Origin: Catellatospora sp. KI3
Lineage (GTDB): Bacteria; Actinomycetota; Actinomycetes; Mycobacteriales; Micromonosporaceae
Assembly (NCBI RefSeq): GCF_029948125.1
Contig: NZ_JASAMB010000019.1
Span: 62,001-126,000, forward strand
Direction: 5' to 3'
DNA length: 64,000 nt
Below the pieces are notes generated by a model. That model saw only the letters and a program-made list of their open reading frames with translations, did no database searches and was not told the DNA's origin. Shown piece after piece: positions 1 to 9,069 of this stretch. The translations under genes and the position numbers were made by a program. Numbering within the stretch: the stretch's first letter is position 1; each line of letters starts with the position of its first letter.

Positions 1-639
1 CATCACGTCAGCGTGATCGGGGTGATGTCGACGGCGGCGCGGCGGATGCTGGACCGGGACCCGGCCGCCGCCGACGAGGCGCTGAGCACGATCGAGCAGA
101 CCAGCCGGAGCACCCTGCGGGAGCTGCGCCGCCTGCTGTTCGTGCTGCGCGCCGACGGCGCCGCCGAGCCGGAGCCGGGGCTGACCCCGCAGCCGGGGCT
201 GGGCGGCCTGCCGGTCCTGGTCGAGCAGGTGTGCGAGGCGGGGCTGCCGACGGCGCTGCGGTGCGAGGGGCTGCCCGGGGAGCTGGATCCGGGGGTGGGG
301 CTGACGGCGTACCGGATCGTGCAGGAGGCGCTGACCAACGCGCTCAAGCACGCCGGGCCGTGCCGGGCCGAGGTCAGGCTGGCCGGGGACGGCTGCCGCC
401 TCACCATCGAGGTGTTCGACACGGGTCGGGGGCCGCGCACGCGTACCCTCGGCCCAGGGATCGCGGCGCCGGGGCACGGCCTGCTCGGCATGCGCGAGCG
501 GGTCGCCGTGTACGGCGGCAGCCTGCGCACCGGCCCCCGCCCCGGCGGCGGGTTCCGGGTGTACGCGGTGATCCCGCTGGAGCAGACCGGCCCCGCCCTG
601 GCGGCGGCCCTCGACACGGGCGTGGAGGTGCCGCGGTGA
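1..639 (+). CDS. NarL-type sensor histidine kinase, 5' end outside window
   Basis: Membrane sensor kinase of the HisKA_3/HATPase family that phosphorylates the response regulator encoded next. Only the C-terminal 212 residues are here: the reading frame is open from base 1 and opens with the H-box (HHVSVIGV), so the sensor and membrane segments lie off the left edge. The dimerisation helix has the usual TLRELRRLL stretch; the ATP-binding domain shows YRIVQEALTNALKHA (N box) and GHGLLGMRERV (G2 box). The stop overlaps the GTG start of the regulator by 4 bases, so the two are translationally coupled. Adjacency to two ABC efflux cassettes suggests, without proof, that the pair controls them. Confidence 0.9.
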   Translation, partial: HHVSVIGVMSTAARRMLDRDPAAADEALSTIEQTSRSTLRELRRLLFVLRADGAAEPEPGLTPQPGLGGLPVLVEQVCEAGLPTALRCEGLPGELDPGVGLTAYRIVQEALTNALKHAGPCRAEVRLAGDGCRLTIEVFDTGRGPRTRTLGPGIAAPGHGLLGMRERVAVYGGSLRTGPRPGGGFRVYAVIPLEQTGPALAAALDTGVEVPR

Positions 640-1310
640 AGCCCATCCGGGTGCTGCTCGCCGACGACCAGCCGCTGCTGCGCAGCGGGTTCCGGATGGT
701 GCTGGGCGCCGAGCGCGACCTCGACATCGTCGGCGAGGCCGCCGACGGCGCCGAGGCCGTGGACCTGGCCCGGCGCCTGCTGCCGGACGTGGTGCTGATG
801 GACGTGCGGATGCCCCGCCGCGACGGGGTGGCCGCCACCCGCGACATCGTGGCCGCGAAGCTGCCGGTGCGGGTGCTGATCCTGACCACGTTCGACCTCG
901 ACGACTACGTGGTCGGCGCGCTGCGGGCAGGGGCGAGCGGCTTCCTGGCCAAGGACGTGCCCGCCGAGGAGCTGGTCGCGGCGATCCGGACGGTGGCGGC
1001 GGGCGAGGCGGTGGTGGCGCCGCGCATCCTGCGGCGGCTGCTGGACCGGTTCGCCGACCTGCTGCCGGACCCGGCGGTGACCGTGCCGGACGCGCTCGGG
1101 TCGCTGACCGAGCGGGAGCGCGAGGTGCTGGCGCAGGTGGCCCGGGGGCTGTCCAACGCCGAGATCGCCAAGGTGCTGACGGTCAGCGAGACCACGGTGA
1201 AGACCCACGTCGGGCACCTGCTGACCAAGCTGGGGCTGCGCGACCGGGTGCAGGCGGTGGTGCTGGCGTACGAGACGGGCCTGGTGCGCCCCGGCTCGGC
1301 CCGGCCGTAG
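636..1310 (+). CDS. LuxR/NarL-family response regulator
   Basis: Cytoplasmic DNA-binding regulator of 224 residues. The receiver domain (about 1-120) has the acidic pair Asp10/Asp11, the phospho-acceptor Asp56 in VVLMDVRMP, and a conserved Lys in FLAKDVPAEEL. A linker leads to a C-terminal GerE-type helix-turn-helix (about 150-215: LTEREREVLAQVARG...AEIAKVLTVSETTVKTHV). The GTG start at 636 is fixed by the GTGA overlap with the kinase gene. Targets are unknown; the ABC cassette that starts 100 bases downstream is the obvious candidate. Confidence 0.92.
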   Translation: MKPIRVLLADDQPLLRSGFRMVLGAERDLDIVGEAADGAEAVDLARRLLPDVVLMDVRMPRRDGVAATRDIVAAKLPVRVLILTTFDLDDYVVGALRAGASGFLAKDVPAEELVAAIRTVAAGEAVVAPRILRRLLDRFADLLPDPAVTVPDALGSLTEREREVLAQVARGLSNAEIAKVLTVSETTVKTHVGHLLTKLGLRDRVQAVVLAYETGLVRPGSARP

Positions 1311-1322
1311 CGGGGAGGAGAT

Positions 1323-1346
1323 CGGCTCGTCCTTCAGGAGGAGCCG
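1323..1346 (+). terminator. Possible terminator hairpin after the two-component operon
   Basis: CGGCTC and GAGCCG arms enclose a further TCCT/AGGA pairing with one mismatch, 13 bases after the regulator stop. There is no T-run, so it is a candidate only. Confidence 0.35.
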
Positions 1347-1410
1347 GCCCGGGCCAAGACCGTGCTGGAGTCGGAGGGCCGACCGCGGCGGCGCTGACAG
1401 CCTGTGGGGC

Positions 1411-2202
1411 ATGACTTCACCCCTGACCGAGCCCCGGGCCGATCGGAACCCCGGGGCCGCTGCCGCCGCGGTCGACCTGTGGAAGGTGTACGGCTCCGGC
1501 GAGGCCCAGGTCGTCGCCCTGCGCGGCGTGAACTGCGCGCTGGAGCGCGGCCGGTTCACCGCCATCATGGGCCCGTCCGGCTCCGGCAAGTCCACCCTGA
1601 TGCACTGCCTGGCCGGGCTGGACAGCGTGACCCGCGGGCAGGTGTCCATCGGCGAGACCGCGGTGACCGGCCTGTCCGACGCCGGGCTGACGAAGCTGCG
1701 CCGCGACAAGGTCGGCTTCATCTTCCAGCAGTTCAACCTCCTGCCGACCCTGTCCGCCGAGGAGAACATCCTGCTCCCGCTCGCGATCGCGGGCCGCAGA
1801 CCGGACCCCGCCTGGTACGCCACCGTCATCGACACCGTCGGCCTGCGCGACCGCCTGCACCACCGCCCCAGCCAGCTCTCCGGCGGCCAGCAGCAACGCG
1901 TCGCCTGCGCCAGGGCCCTGGTCGCCCGCCCCGAAGTGATCTTCGCCGACGAACCGACCGGCAACCTCGACAGCCGCTCCGGCGCCGAGGTCCTCGCCTT
2001 CCTGCGCCGCAGCGTCACCGAGTACGGCCAGACCATCATCATGGTCACCCACGACGCCAACGCGGCGTCGTACGCCGACCGCGTGATCTTCCTGGCCGAC
2101 GGGCAGATCGTCGACGAGCTGGCCTCGCCCACCGCCGACGCGGTGCTGGACCGGATCAAGCGGCTGGACACCGCCGCCGTCGCCACCGGAGCCACCGAAT
2201 GA
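1411..2202 (+). CDS. ABC transporter ATP-binding protein, MacB/LolD type (copy 1)
   Basis: Cytoplasmic ATPase that powers the FtsX-type permease encoded next. The 263 residues carry Walker A (GPSGSGKS), the Q-loop (FQQFNLL), the signature LSGGQQQR, Walker B with VIFADEPTGNLD, and the H-loop VTHD. The stop overlaps the permease start (ATGA). Bases 1543-2081 match the second cassette's ATPase (5161-5699) with 3 differences by my reading, while the N-termini, C-termini and partner permeases diverge, which points to recent gene conversion. Substrate is unknown; the family exports lipids, peptides or antibiotics, or releases lipoproteins. Confidence 0.93.
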   Translation: MTSPLTEPRADRNPGAAAAAVDLWKVYGSGEAQVVALRGVNCALERGRFTAIMGPSGSGKSTLMHCLAGLDSVTRGQVSIGETAVTGLSDAGLTKLRRDKVGFIFQQFNLLPTLSAEENILLPLAIAGRRPDPAWYATVIDTVGLRDRLHHRPSQLSGGQQQRVACARALVARPEVIFADEPTGNLDSRSGAEVLAFLRRSVTEYGQTIIMVTHDANAASYADRVIFLADGQIVDELASPTADAVLDRIKRLDTAAVATGATE

Positions 2203-4742
2203 TCAAGGCCAGCCTGCGCGGGCTGCTGCAGCGCAAGCTGCGCCTGTCGCTCGCCGTCTTCGCGATCGTGCTGTCGGTCGGCTTCCTGTCGGCGATCCTG
2301 GTCCTGTCCGCCACCCTGAACGCGCAGTTCAGCACCCTTTTCAGCACGATCAACCAGAACGTGGCGGTGCGGGTCGAGGCCGGTGAGCCGGGCCCCAGAG
2401 CGCCCCGGCTGACCGCCGCACAGGTGCGCGACCTGGCCGCCACCGACGGGGTCGCCGCGGCGTCACCCGAGGTCAGCGCCGAGGGCGTGGTGCCGTACCG
2501 GGCGGGCGACGACACCCCGGTCGGCACGGACCAGGCACTGGGCTTCGGTGTCGACGGCCGGGACGACCCGCTGGGCCTGGTGGCCCTGCGCGAGGGCGCC
2601 TGGCCCGCGGCCGCCGACGAGGTCGCGGTCAGCGCGCACACCGCCGAGCAGGCCCGGGTCAAGCGCGGCGACCGGCTGAAGGTCTACCTGCCGGTGCTCA
2701 ACGAGCCCCGCACCTTCCGCGTGGTCGGCGTCGTCGGCATCGCCGGGGGCCGCGACTCGCTCGCGGGCGAGACGATGGTGCTGTTCCAGGAGGCGTTCGC
2801 CCAGCAGACCTTCTACGGGGAGACCGGGGTGTACGCCGGGGTGTCGTTCTCGGCCGCCGACGGGGTGAGCCAGGAGCTGCTGCGCGACCGGATCACGGCG
2901 AAGCTGCCGAGCGGGTTCACCGCCCGGACCGCCGCCGAGGTCAACGACGAGCAGGCGGCGGCGGTGAGCACCCAGTTCGACTTCTTCACCTACATCCTGG
3001 TCGGGTTCGCGGTGCTCGCGGGCGTGGTCGGCGTCTTCCTGATCTACAACACCTTCAACATCATCGTGGCGCAGCGCACCCGCGAGCTGGCGCTGCTGCG
3101 CGCCCTCGGCGCGGGCTGGGGCCAGGTCGCCGGGTCGGTGCTGCTGGAGGCGCTGGTGGTCAGCGCGGTCGGGGCGACCGTGGGCCTGAGCGCGGGCATC
3201 GGGCTGGGCTACTGGGGCGAGGCGGCGCTGGCCGAGCAGCTGACGATGGACCCGGTGCCGGTGGTGGTGGCGCCGTCGACGGTGCTGCTGGCGTACGCGC
3301 TGGGCATCGTGGCGACGATGGTCGCCGCGTTCATCCCGGCGATCAAGGCGTCGTCGGTGCCGCCGGTGGCGGCCATGCGCGACCTGTCCCGCCCGGACAG
3401 GTCGCTGCTGGGGCTGTCGCTCACCGGCGCGGCGTTCGCCCTGCCCGGGGCGGGGCTGGTGCTGCTGGGCGCGCTGGCCGACCTCGGCGGCGCCGGATTC
3501 CTGGTACTGCTGGGCGGCGCGGTGCTGCTCCTGCTCGGCTCGCTGCTGCTGGCGCCGCTGCTGGCCCGCCCGGTGATCCGGGCCCTCGGCTTCGTGCTGG
3601 GCCGCGGCCAGGCGGGGCGGCTCGGCGTACGCAACGCGCTGCGCAATCCGCGCCGCACCGCCGTCACCGCCGTGGCGCTGACCGTCGGCGTGATGATGGT
3701 CGGCACCGCCGCGACCGTGATCGAGTCGTTCAAGAGCAGCCTGACCGAGGCCCTCGGCACGAGCGCCGGGGTCGAGGTGCTGATCCAGGCGCAGCTCAAC
3801 GCCGCCCCCGACGGCACCCAGGGCTTCGACCCGAAGGCGCTGGAGCGGGTGCGGGCCATCCCGGGCGTCGAGGAGGCCGCCGCGTGGCACTTCGACGCCG
3901 CGGACGTCGCCGTGGCCGGGCAGCCGCAGTTCGTCTTCGCCACCGACGTGGCCCAGGCGGCGCGGATGTTCTCCATGAAGACCGTCTCCGGCAGCCTGCG
4001 CAGCCTCGGCGCGCGGGAGCTGGTGCTGGACGAGAACACGGCCGAGGCCCTGGGCCTGTCGGCGGGGGAGCAGACGAAGGTGCGGCTCGGCCCGGTCGAG
4101 CGGCAGTACACCGTCGTGGCTGTGTACGAGCCGACACCGCTGGTCTCCGGCATCCTGGTCGGCCCGGCCGCGGTGGCCGACTTCAACGGCCCGCTGGCGA
4201 TGCAGGGCCTGGTCTCGCTGGACGAGGGTGTCGACGCGGCACCGGTCGTGGCCCAGGTCGAGCAGATCATGAAGGACTACCCGGGCGTACGCGTCGGCGA
4301 CCGGCAGTCGTACGTCGAGCAGTCGTCGGCGCAGCTCGACGGGCTGCTGCTCGGCATCCAGCTGCTGCTCGTCGTGTCGCTGGTGATCGCGGCGCTGGGC
4401 ATCCTCAACACGCTGATGCTCAGCGTCACCGAGCGCACCCGCGAACTCGGCCTGGTCCGCGCGATCGGGCTCAGCCGCGGCGGCGTCGTCGCGATGGTCA
4501 ACGTGGAGTCGATCCTGACGGCCGTCTTCGGGGTCGCCCTGGGGCTGGCTCTCGGGGTCGGCCTCGGGGCCGCCCTCACCCAGGCCCTGATCCGCCTCAA
4601 GTTCGCCACCGCGATCACCGTCCCGTGGACCCAGCTGGCGGCGTACCTGGTGGTGGCGGTGCTCGCGGGCGTGGTCGCCGCGATCCTGCCCGCCCGCCGC
4701 GCGGCCCGCCTGAACGTCCTGGACGCCATCGCCTACGAGTAG
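2199..4742 (+). CDS. ABC transporter permease, FtsX/MacB type (copy 1)
   Basis: Integral membrane partner of the preceding ATPase, 847 residues. One transmembrane helix near residues 17-40 is followed by a large extracytoplasmic domain, three helices ending in the first FtsX core (FFTYILVGFAVLAGVVGVF... then ERTRELALLRALGAG-like QRTRELALLRALG), two central helices, a second extracytoplasmic domain and a C-terminal FtsX core (LLLVVSLVIAALGILNTLMLS...TERTRELGLVRAIGLS). This double-FtsX layout is typical of actinobacterial exporters. The start overlaps the ATPase stop by 4 bases. The length equals that of copy 2, but the sequences are clearly divergent. Confidence 0.92.
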   Translation: MIKASLRGLLQRKLRLSLAVFAIVLSVGFLSAILVLSATLNAQFSTLFSTINQNVAVRVEAGEPGPRAPRLTAAQVRDLAATDGVAAASPEVSAEGVVPYRAGDDTPVGTDQALGFGVDGRDDPLGLVALREGAWPAAADEVAVSAHTAEQARVKRGDRLKVYLPVLNEPRTFRVVGVVGIAGGRDSLAGETMVLFQEAFAQQTFYGETGVYAGVSFSAADGVSQELLRDRITAKLPSGFTARTAAEVNDEQAAAVSTQFDFFTYILVGFAVLAGVVGVFLIYNTFNIIVAQRTRELALLRALGAGWGQVAGSVLLEALVVSAVGATVGLSAGIGLGYWGEAALAEQLTMDPVPVVVAPSTVLLAYALGIVATMVAAFIPAIKASSVPPVAAMRDLSRPDRSLLGLSLTGAAFALPGAGLVLLGALADLGGAGFLVLLGGAVLLLLGSLLLAPLLARPVIRALGFVLGRGQAGRLGVRNALRNPRRTAVTAVALTVGVMMVGTAATVIESFKSSLTEALGTSAGVEVLIQAQLNAAPDGTQGFDPKALERVRAIPGVEEAAAWHFDAADVAVAGQPQFVFATDVAQAARMFSMKTVSGSLRSLGARELVLDENTAEALGLSAGEQTKVRLGPVERQYTVVAVYEPTPLVSGILVGPAAVADFNGPLAMQGLVSLDEGVDAAPVVAQVEQIMKDYPGVRVGDRQSYVEQSSAQLDGLLLGIQLLLVVSLVIAALGILNTLMLSVTERTRELGLVRAIGLSRGGVVAMVNVESILTAVFGVALGLALGVGLGAALTQALIRLKFATAITVPWTQLAAYLVVAVLAGVVAAILPARRAARLNVLDAIAYE

Positions 4743-4769
4743 CACCCGCCCGCCGCCGCGCGCGGCTCC

Positions 4770-4824
4770 GTTAAGAAGGGCCCCTTTTACCTCGCATTGC
4801 GATAACAAGGGGCCCTTCCTTACC
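4770..4824. repeat. Family A dyad element, copy A1
   Basis: Two arms, each itself a near palindrome around GGGCCC, flank an inner palindrome resembling TCGCATTGCGA. It starts 27 bases after the permease stop and lies between two co-directional ABC cassettes. It could act as a bidirectional terminator; see the family finding. Confidence 0.8.
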
Positions 4825-4952
4825 TCGCGGGCGGGTGGGCGGGTGGGGGTTGGCCCTGAGGGCGGGGTGGGGGTGCACCCCGGGCGGACGACCCGGGGAC
4901 GGTCACCCTGCGGGCCGAGGTTCGGGGGCGGCGGCGGGCCGACGATGGGTAC

Positions 4953-4997
4953 ACCGGCCGGCCGGGTGCTCCCGCCTTAAGCACCCCGCCGGCCGGT
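4953..4997 (+). promoter_or_regulatory. Strong leader hairpin before the second ABC cassette
   Basis: An 18-base arm beginning ACCGGCCGGCC pairs with a downstream arm ending CCGGCCGGT, one mismatch, 9-base loop, ending about 31 bases before the ATPase start. It may be an attenuator or mRNA-stabilising stem. The rest of the 4825-5028 gap shows no gene I can support. Confidence 0.45.
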
Positions 4998-5028
4998 CCA
5001 ATTCGTCCGGCCGAGGGAATGATCGTTG

Positions 5029-5805
5029 ATGACCACAGCAGCCCCGCCCCAGTCGCGCCAGCGCGCCGAGACCGCCGCCGCCCGCGCGGCCGGAGTCTGG
5101 AAGGTGTACGGCTCCGGCGAGGCCCAGGTCGTCGCCCTGCGCGACGTAGACGTCGAGCTCGAGCGCGGCCGGTTCACCGCCATCATGGGCCCGTCCGGCT
5201 CCGGCAAGTCCACCCTGATGCACTGCCTGGCCGGGCTGGACAGCGTGACCCGCGGGCAGGTGTCCATCGGCGAGACCGCGGTGACCGGCCTGTCCGACGC
5301 CGGGCTGACGAAGCTGCGCCGCGACAAGGTCGGCTTCATCTTCCAGCAGTTCAACCTCCTGCCGACCCTGTCCGCCGAGGAGAACATCCTGCTCCCGCTC
5401 GCGATCGCGGGCCGCAGACCGGACCCCGCCTGGTACGCCACCGTCATCGACACCGTCGGCCTGCGCGACCGCCTGCACCACCGCCCCAGCCAGCTCTCCG
5501 GCGGCCAGCAGCAACGGGTCGCCTGCGCCAGGGCCCTGGTCGCCCGCCCCGAAGTGATCTTCGCCGACGAACCGACCGGCAACCTCGACAGCCGCTCCGG
5601 CGCCGAAGTGCTCGCCTTCCTGCGCCGCAGCGTCACCGAGTACGGCCAGACCATCATCATGGTCACCCACGACGCCAACGCGGCGTCGTACGCCGACCGG
5701 GTCGTGTTCCTGGCCGACGGCGCGATCGTGCACGAGCTGACCTCGCCCAGCGCGGACGCCGTGCTCGATACGATGAAGAGCCTCGACCGCCGGGACGGTC
5801 GGTAG
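5029..5805 (+). CDS. ABC transporter ATP-binding protein, MacB/LolD type (copy 2)
   Basis: ATPase of the second cassette, 258 residues, with the same Walker A, Q-loop, LSGGQQQR and DEPTGNLD motifs as copy 1. I start it at ATG 5029, with GAGGGA about 10 bases upstream, rather than at the TTG one codon earlier. From 5161 to 5699 it matches copy 1 at all but three positions, including synonymous sites; outside that block (first ~40 and last ~35 codons) the two differ. The permease follows after 2 bases. Confidence 0.92.
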   Translation: MTTAAPPQSRQRAETAAARAAGVWKVYGSGEAQVVALRDVDVELERGRFTAIMGPSGSGKSTLMHCLAGLDSVTRGQVSIGETAVTGLSDAGLTKLRRDKVGFIFQQFNLLPTLSAEENILLPLAIAGRRPDPAWYATVIDTVGLRDRLHHRPSQLSGGQQQRVACARALVARPEVIFADEPTGNLDSRSGAEVLAFLRRSVTEYGQTIIMVTHDANAASYADRVVFLADGAIVHELTSPSADAVLDTMKSLDRRDGR

Positions 5806-5807
5806 GC

Positions 5808-8351
5808 ATGCTGCGCGCCTCACTCAAGAGCCTGTTCTCCCGCAAGCTCCGGCTGACGCTGTCGGTGCTGGCGGTGGTCCTGGGCGTGATGTTCGTGTCC
5901 GGCTCGTTCGTGCTCACCGACGCGCTGGGCCGCTCCTTCGACAACATGTTCTCCTCGTCGATGACCTCGACCGACGTGCTCGTCACGGCCAAGCCGACGA
6001 TCGACGTGTCCGAGTTGGAGGGTGAGTCCGTACCGGGGCTGCTGACCGCCGCCGACCGGGACCGGGTCGCCGCCGTGGCGGGCGCGGGCCAGGTCGTCGG
6101 CGAGGTCCAGGCCGACGGGGCCCGGGTCGTCGGCGCCGACGGCAAGGTCGTCACCTCGTACGGGCCGCCGCGCTTCGGCGGGAACTGGACCGGCGAGACC
6201 GGTGGCCTGCGGCTGCGGGAGGGCAGGGCGCCTGCGGCCGCGGACGAGATCGCGGTCAACGTGCTGCTGGCCGAGCTGGGCAAGCTGAAGGTCGGCGACC
6301 GGGTCGGCGTGCTGACGACCCAGCCCAAGCAGGTGTTCACGCTCGTCGGCGTGTTCGGCTACGAGGGCGGGCTGCCCAGCCGGGGGCCGGTGCAGGAGGT
6401 GCGGTTCACCGAGCCGGTGGCGCAGCGGTTGATGCTGGGCACGCCGGGGGCGTACACGAGCATCAGCGTGACCGCCGCGGCCGGGACCGACGCCGCGGCC
6501 CTGCGCGACGCGATCCGGGCGGCGCTCGGCGACGGGTACACGGTGCAGACCGGGGCCGAGGCCGCCGCCGCGATCGCGGGCGACTTCAAGGAGGCGCTGG
6601 CCTTCTTCAACAAGATCCTGCTCGGCTTCGCCGGGGTGGCCCTGTTCGTCGGCAGCTTCCTGATCCTGAACACGTTCTCCATCATCGTGGCGGAGCGGAC
6701 CAGGGAGCTGGCCCTGCAGCGCGCGCTGGGTGCCAGCCGCCGCCAGGTCATCCGGACGATGCTGGTCGAGTCGCTGGTCATCGGCGGCATCGCCTCGGTG
6801 GCCGGCCTCGCGGCGGGCGTGGGCGTCGGCGCGCTGCTGGCGAACCTGGCCGCGGACATGAACAAGCTGGTCCTGGCCGGGATCGGGGTGCCGCCGGCGG
6901 CGGTGCTGGGCGCGTTCGGGGTCGGCATGATCGTCACCCTGATCGCCGCCCTGCTGCCCGCCGTACGCGCCTCGCGGGTGCCGCCGATCGCGGCCCTGCA
7001 GGAGGTGGCCATCCCGGACCGGCCGCTGACCAGGCTGACCGTCTCCGGTTCGGTCCTGGCCGCGGCCGGCGCGGGCCTGATCACGTGGGCCATGGCCGCC
7101 GACGGCGACACCGCGATGTGGCTGCTCCTCGGCGGCGTGCTCGGCGCGTTCGTCGGCGTGGCACTGCTCAGCCCCGCGCTGGCCAGGCCGACCGTGTCCC
7201 TGCTGGGGCGGCTGTTCTCGTGGTCGGTGCCGGGCCGGCTCGGGCGGCTGAACTCCGGCCGCAACCCGCGGCGGACCGCGATCACGGCGGCCGCGCTGAT
7301 GGTCGGCGTCGCCCTGATCACCGGCGTGAACACGATGCTGACCTCGGTGGAGCAGTCCCTGCGCGGCAACGCGGCGGAGAGCTTCCAGGCCGACCTGATC
7401 ATCTCCGGCCAGGAGAGCCCGGGGGTGCTGCCCACCTTCGACGCCGCCCTGCTGCCGGGCATGCGGCGGCTGCCGGGGGTCGTGTCGGTCGCGGCCGAGT
7501 ACAACGACCAGGCCGTCATCGACGGCGAACCGGGCTGGGCCAAGGCCGTCACCGACCTGCCCGCGATCGTCCGCGACCTGTCCCTGCCCACCGTCGCCGG
7601 GTCACTCGCCCAGCCGGGGCCGCGCGAGGTCGTGCTCGACGACGAGACCGCCCGCGAGTCCGGCCTGTCGGTCGGCGACACCGTGTCGGTACGCCCGACG
7701 CGCGGCGAACCCGCCGAGTACCGGATCACCGGCGTCTACCAGCGGGTGGAGTTCTACGGCGGCTACGTGTTCGGCACCGACATCACGGCGCAGATGCGCT
7801 CGCAGCAGCCGTCGTTCGCGTACGTCACGCTGGCGTCGGGCGCCGACGAGCGGGCCGTCCGCGACGGCCTGACCGCGCTGCTGGCCGACAGCCCCGAGAT
7901 GCTGGTCGAGAACCAGACGGAGTACCTGGACCGGCAGCTCGGCGACGTCGCGCAGCTGATGCTGATGATCCAGGTGCTGCTGGGCCTGGCCATCGTCATC
8001 GCCATCCTCGGCGTGATCAACACGCTGGCGATGTCGGTGCTGGAGCGCACCCGCGAGATCGGGCTGCTGCGGGCGATCGGCCTGGGCCGGGCCGCGACCA
8101 TGCGGATGGTCACCGTCGAGGCCGTGGTGATCACCGTGTTCGGCGCGCTGCTGGGGTTGGTCGTCGGCGCCGGGCTGGGGGCGGTGATGGTGCGGGGGCT
8201 GGCCGACGACGGTCTGAAGGAGCTGGCCCTGCCGTGGGCCCAGATGGGGACGTACCTGGCGCTGGGCGTGGTCGTCGGCGTGCTGGCCGCAGTCCTGCCC
8301 GCGATCAGCGCGGCCCGGGTGAACGTGCTACGCGCCATCGCCCACGACTGA
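5808..8351 (+). CDS. ABC transporter permease, FtsX/MacB type (copy 2)
   Basis: 847-residue membrane protein with the same architecture as copy 1: N-terminal helix, extracytoplasmic domain, FtsX core (FNKILLGFAGVALFVGSFLILNTF, then ERTRELALQRALGASRRQV), mid-protein helices, second extracytoplasmic domain, and C-terminal FtsX core (ERTREIGLLRAIGLG). It diverges from copy 1 along its length, especially in the extracytoplasmic domains, so the two cassettes probably handle different substrates. The ATG lies 2 bases after the ATPase stop. Confidence 0.92.
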   Translation: MLRASLKSLFSRKLRLTLSVLAVVLGVMFVSGSFVLTDALGRSFDNMFSSSMTSTDVLVTAKPTIDVSELEGESVPGLLTAADRDRVAAVAGAGQVVGEVQADGARVVGADGKVVTSYGPPRFGGNWTGETGGLRLREGRAPAAADEIAVNVLLAELGKLKVGDRVGVLTTQPKQVFTLVGVFGYEGGLPSRGPVQEVRFTEPVAQRLMLGTPGAYTSISVTAAAGTDAAALRDAIRAALGDGYTVQTGAEAAAAIAGDFKEALAFFNKILLGFAGVALFVGSFLILNTFSIIVAERTRELALQRALGASRRQVIRTMLVESLVIGGIASVAGLAAGVGVGALLANLAADMNKLVLAGIGVPPAAVLGAFGVGMIVTLIAALLPAVRASRVPPIAALQEVAIPDRPLTRLTVSGSVLAAAGAGLITWAMAADGDTAMWLLLGGVLGAFVGVALLSPALARPTVSLLGRLFSWSVPGRLGRLNSGRNPRRTAITAAALMVGVALITGVNTMLTSVEQSLRGNAAESFQADLIISGQESPGVLPTFDAALLPGMRRLPGVVSVAAEYNDQAVIDGEPGWAKAVTDLPAIVRDLSLPTVAGSLAQPGPREVVLDDETARESGLSVGDTVSVRPTRGEPAEYRITGVYQRVEFYGGYVFGTDITAQMRSQQPSFAYVTLASGADERAVRDGLTALLADSPEMLVENQTEYLDRQLGDVAQLMLMIQVLLGLAIVIAILGVINTLAMSVLERTREIGLLRAIGLGRAATMRMVTVEAVVITVFGALLGLVVGAGLGAVMVRGLADDGLKELALPWAQMGTYLALGVVVGVLAAVLPAISAARVNVLRAIAHD

Positions 8352-8366
8352 CCCCGCTCCGCAGGG

Positions 8367-8418
8367 AAAAGGAAGGGCCCCTTCTTATCGCAATCCGATG
8401 TAGAAGGGGCCCTTCTTC
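8367..8418. repeat. Family A dyad element, copy A2
   Basis: Palindromic arms around GGGCCC with an inner ATCGCAATCCGAT-like core, starting about 16 bases after the permease stop. Inverted in orientation relative to A1. Confidence 0.8.
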
Positions 8419-8474
8419 ACGCGCCGGAGCGCTTCGGCTTGGCGGCGGGTTCCGTTCGCGGGATTGCCAAGAAG

Positions 8475-8486
8475 TCTTTGCAAAGA
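8475..8486. promoter_or_regulatory. Candidate operator TCTTTGCAAAGA
   Basis: A perfect 12-base palindrome ending one base before ATG 8488 of the winged-helix regulator. Its outer flanks GCCAA and TTGGC are also inverted. The position fits an autoregulatory site that also controls the coupled exporter. Confidence 0.5.
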
Positions 8487-8487
8487 T

Positions 8488-9069
8488 ATGTTGGCGGTCG
8501 TGTCCAACGACCGCATCCATCTCGACCCGCGCACGCTGCGCGGGCTGGCCCACCCGTTGCGGGTGCGCATTCTGCAGCTGCTGCGCGACCACGGTCCCTC
8601 CACCGCCACCCTGCTGGCCCAGCAGCTCGGCCTGTCCAGCGCGGCGACCAGCTACCACCTGCGCCAGCTGTCGCTCTACGGCTTCGTCGCCGACGAGCCC
8701 GAGCAGGGCACGGGCCGCGAGCGCTGGTGGCGCGCCGTGCACCGCGGCACCACCGTCGACCGGGTGGACCCCGAGTCCTTCCCCGACTTCGAGATCTACC
8801 TGCGCGCCGTCGCCGCCGAGTACGCCGCCCGCATCGACCGCGCCATCAGCGAGATCCCGACCCGGCCCACCGCGTGGGCGAACGTGGGCACCCTGAGCGA
8901 CTGGACCCGGCAGCTCGATCCGGCCGAGACCGAGGCGATGCTGGCCGAGCTGGTCGAGGTGGTCGACCGGTACCGGCGCGCGGACCCGGACACCCCCGCC
9001 CCCGACGGCACCAGGCGGGTGCAGGTGCAGCTGCAGGTGCTGCCGGTCTTCGACGAGGTGCGCGCGTGA
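8488..9069 (+). CDS. Winged helix-turn-helix regulator (ArsR-like, HTH_20)
   Basis: Cytoplasmic repressor-type protein of 193 residues. Residues about 14-75 form the winged helix: LRGLAHPLRVRILQLL, LAQQLGLSSAATSYHLRQL (recognition helix) and the wing with RERWWRA. No metal-binding cysteines typical of ArsR sensors are visible, so a small-molecule ligand is more likely. I prefer ATG 8488 (GTG 8500 also possible) because the palindrome at 8475 would fall inside the gene if the upstream TTG were used. The stop overlaps the MFS start (GTGA). Such regulator-exporter pairs are common in actinomycetes. Confidence 0.85.
   Translation: MLAVVSNDRIHLDPRTLRGLAHPLRVRILQLLRDHGPSTATLLAQQLGLSSAATSYHLRQLSLYGFVADEPEQGTGRERWWRAVHRGTTVDRVDPESFPDFEIYLRAVAAEYAARIDRAISEIPTRPTAWANVGTLSDWTRQLDPAETEAMLAELVEVVDRYRRADPDTPAPDGTRRVQVQLQVLPVFDEVRA

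Noticed and set aside
4835-5029. Small ORF before the second ABC cassette
   Set aside because: No ribosome site or conserved feature; it runs through the hairpin leader.
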